From assembly GCA_938003885.1 (NCBI GenBank), contig CALKWT010000185.1, positions 13,533 to 77,532 on the forward strand: a stretch of 64,000 bases of DNA. The letters run 5' to 3'. Both the position numbers and the translations under genes were made by a program. Shown here piece after piece: positions 24,690-32,641 of this stretch. This DNA is from an uncultured Balneolaceae bacterium (GTDB taxonomy: Bacteria; Bacteroidota; Rhodothermia; Balneolales; Balneolaceae). The notes below the pieces were generated by a model that saw only the letters and a program-made list of their open reading frames with translations, did not search any database and was not told where the DNA came from. Positions within the stretch are counted from its first letter, which is position 1; every line of letters begins with the position of its first letter.

Positions 24690-25049
24690 TTACTCCTCCT
24701 GATCACGATCCCTGCTTGTGTGGTTGATCACCGATTCGATGATCCAGTCCAGATATTCTTCATTCCCCTCTTGTTCAGATACATTCAGGCTCACAACACA
24801 GGGAACTTCATAAGAGTGGAGCTCTTTTACCCGCTGGGTTAACCTTCTGACATTGCTATAGGTGGTTTTACAGATCAGGATCGTCTCTTTATCTCTCTCT
24901 ATTTTCCCTTTCCAGTGATATATCGACTCCATACCAGGGACGATATTCGCACATGCAGCCAGCTTCTCCTCCACCAGGGCGGATCCGATTTTACGGGCTT
25001 CTTCCAACCTTCCAGTGGTTATATAGATCATACGTATGTTTCTGAACAT
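24690..25049 (-). CDS. cutA: CutA divalent-ion tolerance family protein
   Basis: CutA is a small trimeric PII-like protein linked to metal tolerance in E. coli; its molecular role is not settled. From ATG 25049 it has 119 residues with MIYITTGRLEEARKIGSALV, CANIVPGMESIYHWKGKIE and HSYEVPCVVSLNVSEQ, all family hallmarks. The frame opens 16 codons earlier, but that adds a non-conserved stretch; MIYITT (25031) is also possible. It diverges from lemA. Confidence 0.92.
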   Translation of the reverse strand: MFRNIRMIYITTGRLEEARKIGSALVEEKLAACANIVPGMESIYHWKGKIERDKETILICKTTYSNVRRLTQRVKELHSYEVPCVVSLNVSEQEGNEEYLDWIIESVINHTSRDRDQEE

Positions 25050-25190
25050 GATTGAAATGTCTGAATAAATTCGCATTTTAAAAAACATTTGCAACAAATG
25101 ACACAGAAAATCAGTAATTACAGGGAAGAGTACATGCAGCAGATTCCTAGTTCAATGCATTGTTAAATTCATAATTCAGATCCGCAAACT

Positions 25191-25778
25191 ATGACCACAC
25201 TTCTTATTCTTGGTGCTATCATCTTACTTCTGATATTCTGGGGGGTAGGCATCTACAACAACCTCGTCTCACTTCGCAACCGTTTCAAAAATGCATTTGC
25301 GCAGATCGATGTTCAGCTGAAACGCCGCTACGATCTGATCCCAAACCTGGTGGAAGTTGCCAAAACCTACATGAAACATGAACGCGAAACTCTTGAAGCG
25401 GTGATTCAGGCCAGAAATCAGGCACAGCAGGCCGAGCAGCAGGTGGCGGGCCAGCCCGACGATCCTCAGGCAATGCAAAGACTGATGGGAGCGGAGCAGG
25501 CGCTGACAGGGTCCCTTGGAAGGCTCTTCGCCTTATCGGAAAACTATCCGGATCTGAAAGCCAATCAAAACATGATGCAGCTGACGGAAGAGCTATCATC
25601 CACAGAGAATAAAATCTCTTTTGCGCGTCAGGCTTTTAATGATGCGGTTATGAATTACAACATCTACCGGGAGAAGTTTCCGAATGTGCTCTTTGCCAAC
25701 GCCTTTGGATTTTTGCAGGCTCAGCAGTTCGTTATTGATACGCCCGAAGAGCGGGAAGCTCCGAGAGTCTCTTTCTAA
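25191..25778 (+). CDS. lemA: LemA family protein
   Basis: The 195-residue protein has one N-terminal membrane helix (about 3-22) with a short external end and a long helical cytoplasmic or periplasmic body. Hallmarks are GIYNNLVSLRNRFKNAFAQI, LKRRYDLIPNLVEVAKTYM and NENYPDLKAN-like SENYPDLKANQNMMQL. Its function is not established. It is encoded 82 bp before an M48 (HtpX-like) peptidase, a pairing common in bacteria, so the two probably act together at the membrane. Confidence 0.93.
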   Translation: MTTLLILGAIILLLIFWGVGIYNNLVSLRNRFKNAFAQIDVQLKRRYDLIPNLVEVAKTYMKHERETLEAVIQARNQAQQAEQQVAGQPDDPQAMQRLMGAEQALTGSLGRLFALSENYPDLKANQNMMQLTEELSSTENKISFARQAFNDAVMNYNIYREKFPNVLFANAFGFLQAQQFVIDTPEEREAPRVSF

Positions 25779-25860
25779 CCTGCTAGTTCCACAGAGGTGT
25801 ATCATCTCTCTGTGCCTGCCACAGAGAGTGGGTTTATAAAATTTTTATCTGATCAGGATT

Positions 25861-27795
25861 ATGGATTTTTTTGAAGCCCAGGACCGCGCAAAAAGGCAAA
25901 CCACCCGACTGGTGATTTACTATGTGCTGGCTGTTCTTGGTATCATTGGTTCGCTCTATATAATTACTCTTGTGCTGTTCTACTCACAAAGCACCCCGGA
26001 AGGAGGGATCTCTCTCTGGAACCCGGGATGGCTTCTGACGGTATCGTCTCTGGTATTGGTTACCATACTGGCAGGCACACTCTATAGGGTGATGCAGCTG
26101 AGGAAAGGGGGCAGTGCCGTGGCTGAGATGCTCTGTGGGCGAAAGGTAAATCCCTCTACTACAGATCTGAAGGAGAGGAGATTGCTGAATGTGGTGGAGG
26201 AGATGAGCATCGCGTCCGGCATTTCTGTACCTGATATCTATATTCTGGATCGCGAAGAGTCCATCAATGCTTTTGCCGCAGGTTATGGCATCCAGGATGC
26301 TGCTGTGGGTGTAACCCGGGGAGCACTTGAAAAACTGAACCGGGATGAGCTGCAGGGGGTGATTGCCCATGAGTTCAGTCATATTTTTAACGGGGATATG
26401 AGGTTTAATATCCGTCTTATCGGTGTACTAAACGGTATTCTGCTTATTCATGTGATCGGGATGATAATCATGCGGAGTGTGATGTACTCCGGAGCCAGGG
26501 TTCAAAGAAGCCGGGACGGCAAGGATGGTAACGGGCAGATTGTCATCATTTTGTTGGGCCTGGCCCTGATGGTGATCGGATATATCGGCATGCTCTTTGG
26601 CCGGATGATACAGGCCGCCATCTCCCGGCAGCGGGAATACCTGGCCGATGCGGCAGCCGTCCAATATACCCGGAATCCCGACGGACTGGCGGGGGCATTG
26701 CGGAAGATTGCCGGCCAGGAGGGCGGTAGTGAGCTTAAAAACGCTCACTCTATGGAGATGAGCCATCTTTTTTTTGCCAACAGTTTCAAAACTGCATTGA
26801 ATAGCCTGTTTGCCACGCACCCTCCGATAAAGAAAAGAATTCAGGCCCTGTCGGGACACTCTTTTGATGCAGATACTCCATCAACTAGTAAGATTAGTCA
26901 GAGATTTCGAAAGGATCATATTGCAGGCCAAAAAGCCTCTCCTTCCCCGGAAGGGGTACTTTCTGGTCACGACGCATTGAAGCCGGAGGTGATTTTGGGG
27001 GCTATCGGATCGATTGGGCGGCAGGATCTGCAGCATGCGGCTTCTTTTCTCAAGGGGTTACCTGATGAGTTGCGCCGGGCTGTTCATGATCCGCTATCAG
27101 CCAGGGCCCTTGTTTTTGCAATGGTAGAGACTGCACCGCTCCATCTGGACCGGGAGTGGCTGGCTGAACGGCTGGACCGGGAAACCCTGCAGGAGATGAC
27201 CCGCCTCTCGGAATTTCTGACGCCTGACAAGCAGAGATGGTTCCTCCCGCTTGCCGAATTAGCAGTGCCTGCCCTGAGGACACTCAGCGCCGATCAGTAT
27301 CAGCAATTCCGGAATACCCTCAGTGAGGTGATGCAGCAGGAGGGACTCGAAAACCTCTTTCTGTTTGCACTTGAAAAGATGGTGATCTATCACCTGGACG
27401 CCTCTTTCTCTGAAAACAAGAGGCCGGAAGAGAAGTATCGAAAACTGGAAGAAGTCAAACACGAGTTGTCTGTTCTGCTCTCCGCCCTCTGCCAAACTTC
27501 GGGCGGAAATCCGCAAGAGGGGTGGAGTGCAGCGATGATCCCGCTTGAAGGAGAAACTGACGTGCGGCAGCTCACCTTTCTCTCACCAGAAGATGCAAAG
27601 CTCCCGGCCGTAGATAGAGCGCTCGACAAGCTTGCAGCAACATCAAACCCGCTCAGGAAAACGGTTGTCAGTGCCGTAATCTACTGCATAACTGCCGACC
27701 AGAAAATTACAACGGCCGAGGCGGAGCTTACAAGAGCCATTTCGGAAGTGTTGGGAGTTCCGGTTCCCATAGGTGTTGTCCGGGCAGCTATATAG
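25861..27795 (+). CDS. HtpX-like M48 metalloprotease with long C-terminal extension
   Basis: The 644-residue protein has N-terminal membrane helices (about 18-42, 57-76), a zinc motif HEFSH with His170 in VIAHEFSHIFNGD, further helices (about 190-250) and the Glu ligand in QREYLADAAAV. These first 330 residues cover a normal HtpX. The extra 310 residues are soluble and helical; the last 60 (RKTVVSAVIYCITADQKIT...) look TerB-like, a tentative call. HtpX-type proteases remove damaged membrane proteins. It follows lemA closely. Confidence 0.88.
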   Translation: MDFFEAQDRAKRQTTRLVIYYVLAVLGIIGSLYIITLVLFYSQSTPEGGISLWNPGWLLTVSSLVLVTILAGTLYRVMQLRKGGSAVAEMLCGRKVNPSTTDLKERRLLNVVEEMSIASGISVPDIYILDREESINAFAAGYGIQDAAVGVTRGALEKLNRDELQGVIAHEFSHIFNGDMRFNIRLIGVLNGILLIHVIGMIIMRSVMYSGARVQRSRDGKDGNGQIVIILLGLALMVIGYIGMLFGRMIQAAISRQREYLADAAAVQYTRNPDGLAGALRKIAGQEGGSELKNAHSMEMSHLFFANSFKTALNSLFATHPPIKKRIQALSGHSFDADTPSTSKISQRFRKDHIAGQKASPSPEGVLSGHDALKPEVILGAIGSIGRQDLQHAASFLKGLPDELRRAVHDPLSARALVFAMVETAPLHLDREWLAERLDRETLQEMTRLSEFLTPDKQRWFLPLAELAVPALRTLSADQYQQFRNTLSEVMQQEGLENLFLFALEKMVIYHLDASFSENKRPEEKYRKLEEVKHELSVLLSALCQTSGGNPQEGWSAAMIPLEGETDVRQLTFLSPEDAKLPAVDRALDKLAATSNPLRKTVVSAVIYCITADQKITTAEAELTRAISEVLGVPVPIGVVRAAI

Positions 27796-27807
27796 AAACC
27801 TGGCATG

Positions 27808-28380
27808 TCAGGGGTCAGGCAACTGAGGTTCCGGGTTGAAATACTCTTGTCGTGGAACTATTGGAACTTCGTACTCTTCAAAAAAACCGAACCCAAGGAA
27901 AGGTGCGATCCGGGCCAGTTTCTGCAGAAAGGAGTTCTGCTCTTTAAATGTTTCCTGAAGTATCGCTGCCAGGCGCATATTGATCCCATGGACCCATTCA
28001 GGGCCGTATGGGTTGTATCGCTCCTCTTCCCTCATCATAAAGTCCCCAATCGTGGCGCTTCTGAGCCGGTTATGAAAGGTATACCTTCCCTCAACTCCTG
28101 AAAGGGAATATCTGTTGATGTTTGTTTCATCAAACGAAGAGTGATAGGGAATACGCAGGATGTTATTGTAGGTCCCGGCAGGTGGTGGGGTCTGAATTTC
28201 TCTCTCGGCCCGGGTGGTATCTTCCGAAACCTGGGCAAGGGAGTCTGAAATAAAACCTGTAAAGAGAAATGTTATCGGGATAAAGAGTAGGACGAGGCCT
28301 GTCCGGATCAGGGGTCGCAGGGGCGGACCGTCTGCCTCCTTGCAAGAGAGAGGATATGTAGCGAAAAGTATATCAAACAT
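27808..28380 (-). CDS. Hypothetical exported protein, 190 aa
   Basis: The protein begins with 27 polar residues, then a hydrophobic segment (about 28-48, LVLLFIPITFLFTGFISDSL) ending near SLAQ, so it is either secreted or anchored. The rest is soluble with NILRIPYHSSFDETNINRYS and a Pro/Glu-rich end (EVPIVPRQEYFNPEPQLPDP). No family is recognised. It converges on the HtpX-like gene with only 12 bp between stops and diverges from the DUF456 gene. Confidence 0.6.
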   Translation of the reverse strand: MFDILFATYPLSCKEADGPPLRPLIRTGLVLLFIPITFLFTGFISDSLAQVSEDTTRAEREIQTPPPAGTYNNILRIPYHSSFDETNINRYSLSGVEGRYTFHNRLRSATIGDFMMREEERYNPYGPEWVHGINMRLAAILQETFKEQNSFLQKLARIAPFLGFGFFEEYEVPIVPRQEYFNPEPQLPDP

Positions 28381-28549
28381 CGTTCTAACTAATCCGTTTC
28401 AGGGCTTACGCAGAAGGGTTGCCTCCCGGTTGCTCCATTCAGGAGGAGTTTTCAATCTCCATTCCGGGTCGTGATAACGGTCCGGAGTTCCTGCTATTTT
28501 ATAACCTTTTCATATATAGTAAACGGAAAATTATTATTATCCAATTGAT

Positions 28550-29023
28550 ATGGAAACATTGCTGATCATTCTCGGAGCTCTTTTTATTCTGGCGGGTATA
28601 GCCGGGGCATTCCTGCCTTTGATTCCCGGTCCGCCCTTAAGTTATATTGGGCTGCTTATAGTACACTTTACAAAAGGAGGGCTCTTCAGTTTAACGTTCC
28701 TGCTTATATGGCTGGTGATTTGCATTGTCGTGGTTACGCTGGACGGTTTTGTTCCTGCAGAAGGGGCACGTCGCATGGGAGGAAGTAAAAAAGGGATTTA
28801 TGGAGCTTTGATCGGTGCTATTGCAGGGGTTATATTTCTTCCACCGGTTGGAATCATCTTCGCCCCTATTGCAGGTGCTTTTATCGGAGAGATGTTTACA
28901 GGAAGAGGTACCCGATCCGCATTGAGGTCAGCACTGGGATCGCTGGCCGGTTATTTGGTCACCATCGTCATGAAGTTTGCTGTGGCTTCGATGATGGCCT
29001 ACTACTTTTTCACAAATCTATAA
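28550..29023 (+). CDS. DUF456-family membrane protein
   Basis: The 157-residue protein is nearly all membrane helices (about 3-22, 26-45, 50-70, 85-110, 130-155). The start LLIILGALFILAGIAGAFLP, the loop LIPGPPLSYIGLL and the Gly-rich GALIGAIAGVIFLPPVGIIF are typical of DUF456. Function unknown. A hairpin 60-90 bp downstream lies between it and the convergent phosphofructokinase gene. Confidence 0.85.
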   Translation: METLLIILGALFILAGIAGAFLPLIPGPPLSYIGLLIVHFTKGGLFSLTFLLIWLVICIVVVTLDGFVPAEGARRMGGSKKGIYGALIGAIAGVIFLPPVGIIFAPIAGAFIGEMFTGRGTRSALRSALGSLAGYLVTIVMKFAVASMMAYYFFTNL

Positions 29024-29071
29024 TCACACAAATTTGAAAGGAAAGAGCATGCAGGAGGAGGGTGAAATCAT

Positions 29072-29111
29072 AAAATAGAAAAGCCGGTTTACCCCTTTGG
29101 GACAAACCGGC
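29072..29111 (-). terminator. Rho-independent terminator of the phosphofructokinase gene
   Basis: GCCGGTTT (29083-29090) pairs with AAACCGGC (29104-29111). On the minus strand the stem is followed by TTTTCTATTTTA, so it best serves the leftward gene, 30 bp past its stop. It could also stop rightward reading from DUF456. Confidence 0.75.
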
Positions 29112-29141
29112 CACTTTCCTGAGTTTCGGTACTCAATCTGT

Positions 29142-30353
29142 TTATGCGACGATCTGACTGGCCATGATAAAGAGTGGCTGTCCTTCGAATACGTTATAAA
29201 GAGGTCGCAGACGCTCTCTGCTGTAGAACTTGTCTACATCGACAACTTTACTGGTACTCGTCACGACATCGATGGGCAGATCACCATACCGTCCGTTATT
29301 TAATACGACAAGACGGCCAAACTCACCCCTCAGGATCAGATCCAGTGCAATGTTACCGAACGCCATAGGTGCAATGCTGTCCACAGCATCAGGATTACCA
29401 CCCCGGATCGTGTAGCCGAGCCTCTGGTTGATCACATTGATGGGCCTGCCGTTGTTAAATTTGGCAGAACGCTTTTTCAGTTCCGCACCAACAATCTCAC
29501 CAATTCCGCCCAGCTTTTTGTGTCCGTAGGCATCCGCTTCATCATCAGAAAAGATCATGTCCTGGCCTTCAATCATGGCTCCTTCAGAGATCATCACGCT
29601 GGAGTAGTTGCTTGAATTTCTCTTGCGGTCTTCCACCAACAGCTCTGTAATATGATCCAGATCAAACTTGTGCTCCGGAATCAGGCAACGATCTGCCGCA
29701 CCAGCCAGTGTCGGTAACATGGCGGTGAAGCCTGCGTAGCGCCCAAAAACTTCCATCACAAGAAATCTCTCGTGAGAACCGGTCGGCGTCCTGAGATCGT
29801 GCGCAAGCTGTATGGTTCGTGAAATACAGGTGCTGAATCCGATACAGTAGTCTGTACCAGGAACGTCATTATCCATGGTTTTGGGTATAGCCACAACCTT
29901 GAAGCCCTCTTGGTGGAGCCGTACACCGTAGCTAAGTGTATCGTCGCCCCCGATCGGGATCATGACGTCGATGTTAAGGAAATCCAGGTTTTTTAAAACT
30001 TCCTCTGTAAGGTCATTTACATCATCGGTATACTTGTCCCGATACTGTTCGGGCAGATCTTCCTTTGCAACCTTGCTGGGGTTTGTCCGGGAAGTATGGA
30101 GAAAGGTTCCTCCGGTACGGGCGGCCTTCGCGACCACCTCTTCTGTGAGTTCAATATAATTGTTGCTGTTATCAGCATTCTTATCCCGGACGATATCTAT
30201 CATTCCACCCCAGCCGCGCCGGATTCCAATTACTTTATAACCTTCACGTATAGCCCGGATTGCAACTCCCCTGATTGCCGGGTTTAGCCCCGGGACATCT
30301 CCACCACCGGTTAAAATTCCAATAACTCCTTTAATCTCATTAATATTCGCCAT
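29142..30353 (-). CDS. 6-phosphofructokinase, PPi-type active-site signature
   Basis: The enzyme phosphorylates fructose-6-phosphate to the 1,6-bisphosphate in glycolysis. The 403 residues show GILTGGGDVPGLNPAIRG, PIGGDDTLSYG, PKTMDNDVPGTDY and VEVFGR-like VMEVFGRYAG. Two positions separate ATP- from PPi-users: GGDG(S/T) and PGT in ATP enzymes, GGDD and PKT in PPi enzymes. Here both are of the PPi kind, so a reversible PPi-dependent enzyme is predicted (inference). It is monocistronic, with a terminator behind and a 517-bp upstream region holding a LacI-type operator-like palindrome. Confidence 0.88.
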   Translation of the reverse strand: MANINEIKGVIGILTGGGDVPGLNPAIRGVAIRAIREGYKVIGIRRGWGGMIDIVRDKNADNSNNYIELTEEVVAKAARTGGTFLHTSRTNPSKVAKEDLPEQYRDKYTDDVNDLTEEVLKNLDFLNIDVMIPIGGDDTLSYGVRLHQEGFKVVAIPKTMDNDVPGTDYCIGFSTCISRTIQLAHDLRTPTGSHERFLVMEVFGRYAGFTAMLPTLAGAADRCLIPEHKFDLDHITELLVEDRKRNSSNYSSVMISEGAMIEGQDMIFSDDEADAYGHKKLGGIGEIVGAELKKRSAKFNNGRPINVINQRLGYTIRGGNPDAVDSIAPMAFGNIALDLILRGEFGRLVVLNNGRYGDLPIDVVTSTSKVVDVDKFYSRERLRPLYNVFEGQPLFIMASQIVA

Positions 30354-30870
30354 AGTGTGAATTCGATCAGTTTAAAATTAGCTGTTTGCTTTTACGGTTT
30401 AACCCATTTTCTTCACATACCGGAGAGTCTCTTCTACAGGAGGTTAAGGTTCGCAATCCTGTACATGTAATATTTTCGCATCGCTTTTAAGACTCCGGGC
30501 CGGTCAACGTGTAGTTTATCACACACTACCGTCCAGTATGGGTTAAACCATCTTAATATAATACTATCTATTGAATTTTAGGGAACAAGGGGCTCTATTT
30601 TAACCTTAATTCATGGAAGCGATTCCATATGTAGTGGAGAAAACCCCATAGACTACACATAATTCAGCAGTTCGTTGATGATATGAACAGGGCGATTTCA
30701 GATTGGAATGAAAGCGTCTGGTTTTGGGCAATTGGAGGTCCGATGGTATTTCAAAGAGAGGGGTGCATGAAAAGCGTGCAAAGGTTATCATAGGGTTCGG
30801 GGTGTCTGAACATCCCGGGAGGTTAACTATATGATGGAACTATTCGGCCATCTAAACCATACAGCTATTT
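30354..30870. other. Divergent intergenic region between phosphofructokinase and miaA
   Basis: The 517-bp region has no convincing gene. It contains an operator-like palindrome at 30613-30628 and a weak hairpin near 30510-30530. It must hold the promoters of both flanking genes; I could not place them. Confidence 0.5.
30614..30627. promoter_or_regulatory. LacI-family operator-like palindrome
   Basis: TGGAAGCGATTCCA fits the general LacI/CcpA-type pattern TGNAANCGNTNNCA with the central CG, and the symmetry extends one base each side (ATGGAA...TTCCAT). It lies about 260 bp before the phosphofructokinase gene and 243 bp before miaA. No LacI-family gene is in the window, so the regulator and target are inferred. 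Confidence 0.4.
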
Positions 30871-31797
30871 ATGATCGATGAAATCATTATTGCCGGGGCA
30901 ACGGCTACCGGAAAGACTGAACTCTCAATTGAACTTGCAAAAAAAATTGGCGGAGAGATCATATCTGTCGATTCCAGGCAATGTTACAAACGTCTCAATA
31001 TTGGAACCGCTAAACCGGACTCAAAGCTGCTGGAAGAGGTAACCCACCACAATGTATCTGTACTGGATCTTCGGGAGCACGATTCGGCAGCACTTTTCTA
31101 CAAGAGAGCGATGCAATACAGGGATGAAATTAAGTCCCGGGGTAAAAAGGTGATCTATTGCGGAGGCAGCACACTTCACTTACAATCACTGCTTCAGCCC
31201 CTCGATGACCTTCCATCAGCTGATGAAAACAATCTTGTCAGGCTTGCGGAGATGGAAAAGCAGGGAGGATTGCCAAAGCTGTTTGAGCTACTTCAGAAGA
31301 AGGATCCGGAATACGCCGGGAGAATGGATGGGTTGAACCGACAGCGGATTTTTCGGGCACTGGATGTCTGGATGCAGACAGGCAAGCCCTTCAGTTCCTT
31401 TCATCTTCAGAGATCTGCCAGCCTCCCTGAAAATATGACTCTCTTCACCCTACACCGGCCTAGAAAGGAGCTACATAAACGCATTAACCACCGAACTGAC
31501 CAGATGCTTGAGATGGGGTTTATTGAGGAAGTGAAAGGGATCCTGGCAGATGGCTACAGCCCCCGGCTGCAATCCCTGCAAACCGTCGGTTACCGCGAAG
31601 CCATTGCGTATCTGAATGGAGAGATAAGCAGAGCAGAGATGGTTGAAAAGATGAAAACGTCCACCCGAAGATATGCCAAAAGACAGATCACATGGATGAA
31701 ACGCTGGCCATTTGCCATACCTCTGAATGTCCATCGAAAACCTCTTGAGGAGATCATCGATTCGGTCCTGCGCGTTGTAAGAGAAGGGGGGCTTTGA
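30871..31797 (+). CDS. miaA: tRNA dimethylallyltransferase
   Basis: MiaA transfers a dimethylallyl group to A37 of tRNAs reading codons that begin with U. The 308 residues carry the P-loop GATATGKTELSIELAKK (about 8-24), SVDSRQCYKRLNIGTAKP and the C-terminal TVGYREAIAYLNGE and STRRYAKRQITWMKRW, all diagnostic. ATG 30871 gives the usual start. It stands alone. Confidence 0.96.
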   Translation: MIDEIIIAGATATGKTELSIELAKKIGGEIISVDSRQCYKRLNIGTAKPDSKLLEEVTHHNVSVLDLREHDSAALFYKRAMQYRDEIKSRGKKVIYCGGSTLHLQSLLQPLDDLPSADENNLVRLAEMEKQGGLPKLFELLQKKDPEYAGRMDGLNRQRIFRALDVWMQTGKPFSSFHLQRSASLPENMTLFTLHRPRKELHKRINHRTDQMLEMGFIEEVKGILADGYSPRLQSLQTVGYREAIAYLNGEISRAEMVEKMKTSTRRYAKRQITWMKRWPFAIPLNVHRKPLEEIIDSVLRVVREGGL

Positions 31798-32087
31798 GCT
31801 GTTAAGAAAAAAGGCCACATCAGGATAATTATGATCCGGCAGAAGGGTGTGCACTATGAACCCGGGAACTAACTTCACCCAAAATTATTAAAGGGGAGAG
31901 CAGCAAGGTCTGATTCTGAGTCATTACCGAACCGGTGAAAGCCGCGGGATCATCCCTGCTTCAACTGAAGAAATATCCAACTGTAATCCCGGACAAACAT
32001 AAACAGGCAGGCACTACCAGAGCCGCAATTTCCGGGCTACTTTCTGAATATCAGATCTTTAATACGTTCAAATAATCATTATATGTT

Positions 32088-32567
32088 ATGAAAAGATATC
32101 TAGCACTATTCGTTTTAATGGCAGGTTTAGCGATCCTGAACACAGATGCAGCAGAAGCTCAGGTAAAGGCAGGTGTCGGGATGGCCTTTGGGAGCGATAT
32201 TGAACAGATTGGGATCCAGGGAGATATCCATTACCGCATGTTAAACCGCCCTGCACTGCAGTTTGGCGGGGGCCTCATTTACTATTTCCCGAAAGATAAC
32301 CATAACTTTATGGAATTGAATGCGAATGCGGGGTATATATTTTATGAAGAGTTTATGTTTAAATCGTACGCATATACAGGTTTGAACTATGCCCGCTCTA
32401 AAGTAGATACTGGAAATGAGTCGTTAAAAGACAGTGCGATAGGATTAAATCTGGGTCTGGGTGCAGAGTATGACTTTGGAGGCATTCTGGCATTCGGAGA
32501 TCTGAAATATGTGATCAGTGAGTTCGATCAACCGGTATTTTCCATCGGGTTAAGACTCCCTTTTTAA
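32088..32567 (+). CDS. Small outer-membrane beta-barrel protein
   Basis: The 159-residue protein has a signal peptide (1 to about 25, ending AEAQ) and a mature part of alternating hydrophobic strands (VKAGVGMAFGSDI, LQFGGGLIYYFPK, FKSYAYTGLNYARSK, IGLNLGLGAEYDF), ending in an aromatic-terminated strand FSIGLRLPF. This fits an eight-stranded outer-membrane barrel of the OMP_b-brl/OprF-N type. Function unknown; it is monocistronic between miaA and a leftward gene. Confidence 0.82.
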   Translation: MKRYLALFVLMAGLAILNTDAAEAQVKAGVGMAFGSDIEQIGIQGDIHYRMLNRPALQFGGGLIYYFPKDNHNFMELNANAGYIFYEEFMFKSYAYTGLNYARSKVDTGNESLKDSAIGLNLGLGAEYDFGGILAFGDLKYVISEFDQPVFSIGLRLPF

Positions 32568-32641
32568 CACGTGCTGTAGTCACACGCCCTGCAAGAGAGC
32601 CGCGCCAACGCAACATGGAGTGCCTGAGCCGTACGTTGCGC

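Noticed and set aside
30440..30465. T-arm-like GGTTCGCAATCC suggesting a tRNA
   Set aside because: No acceptor, D or anticodon arm can be folded around it.
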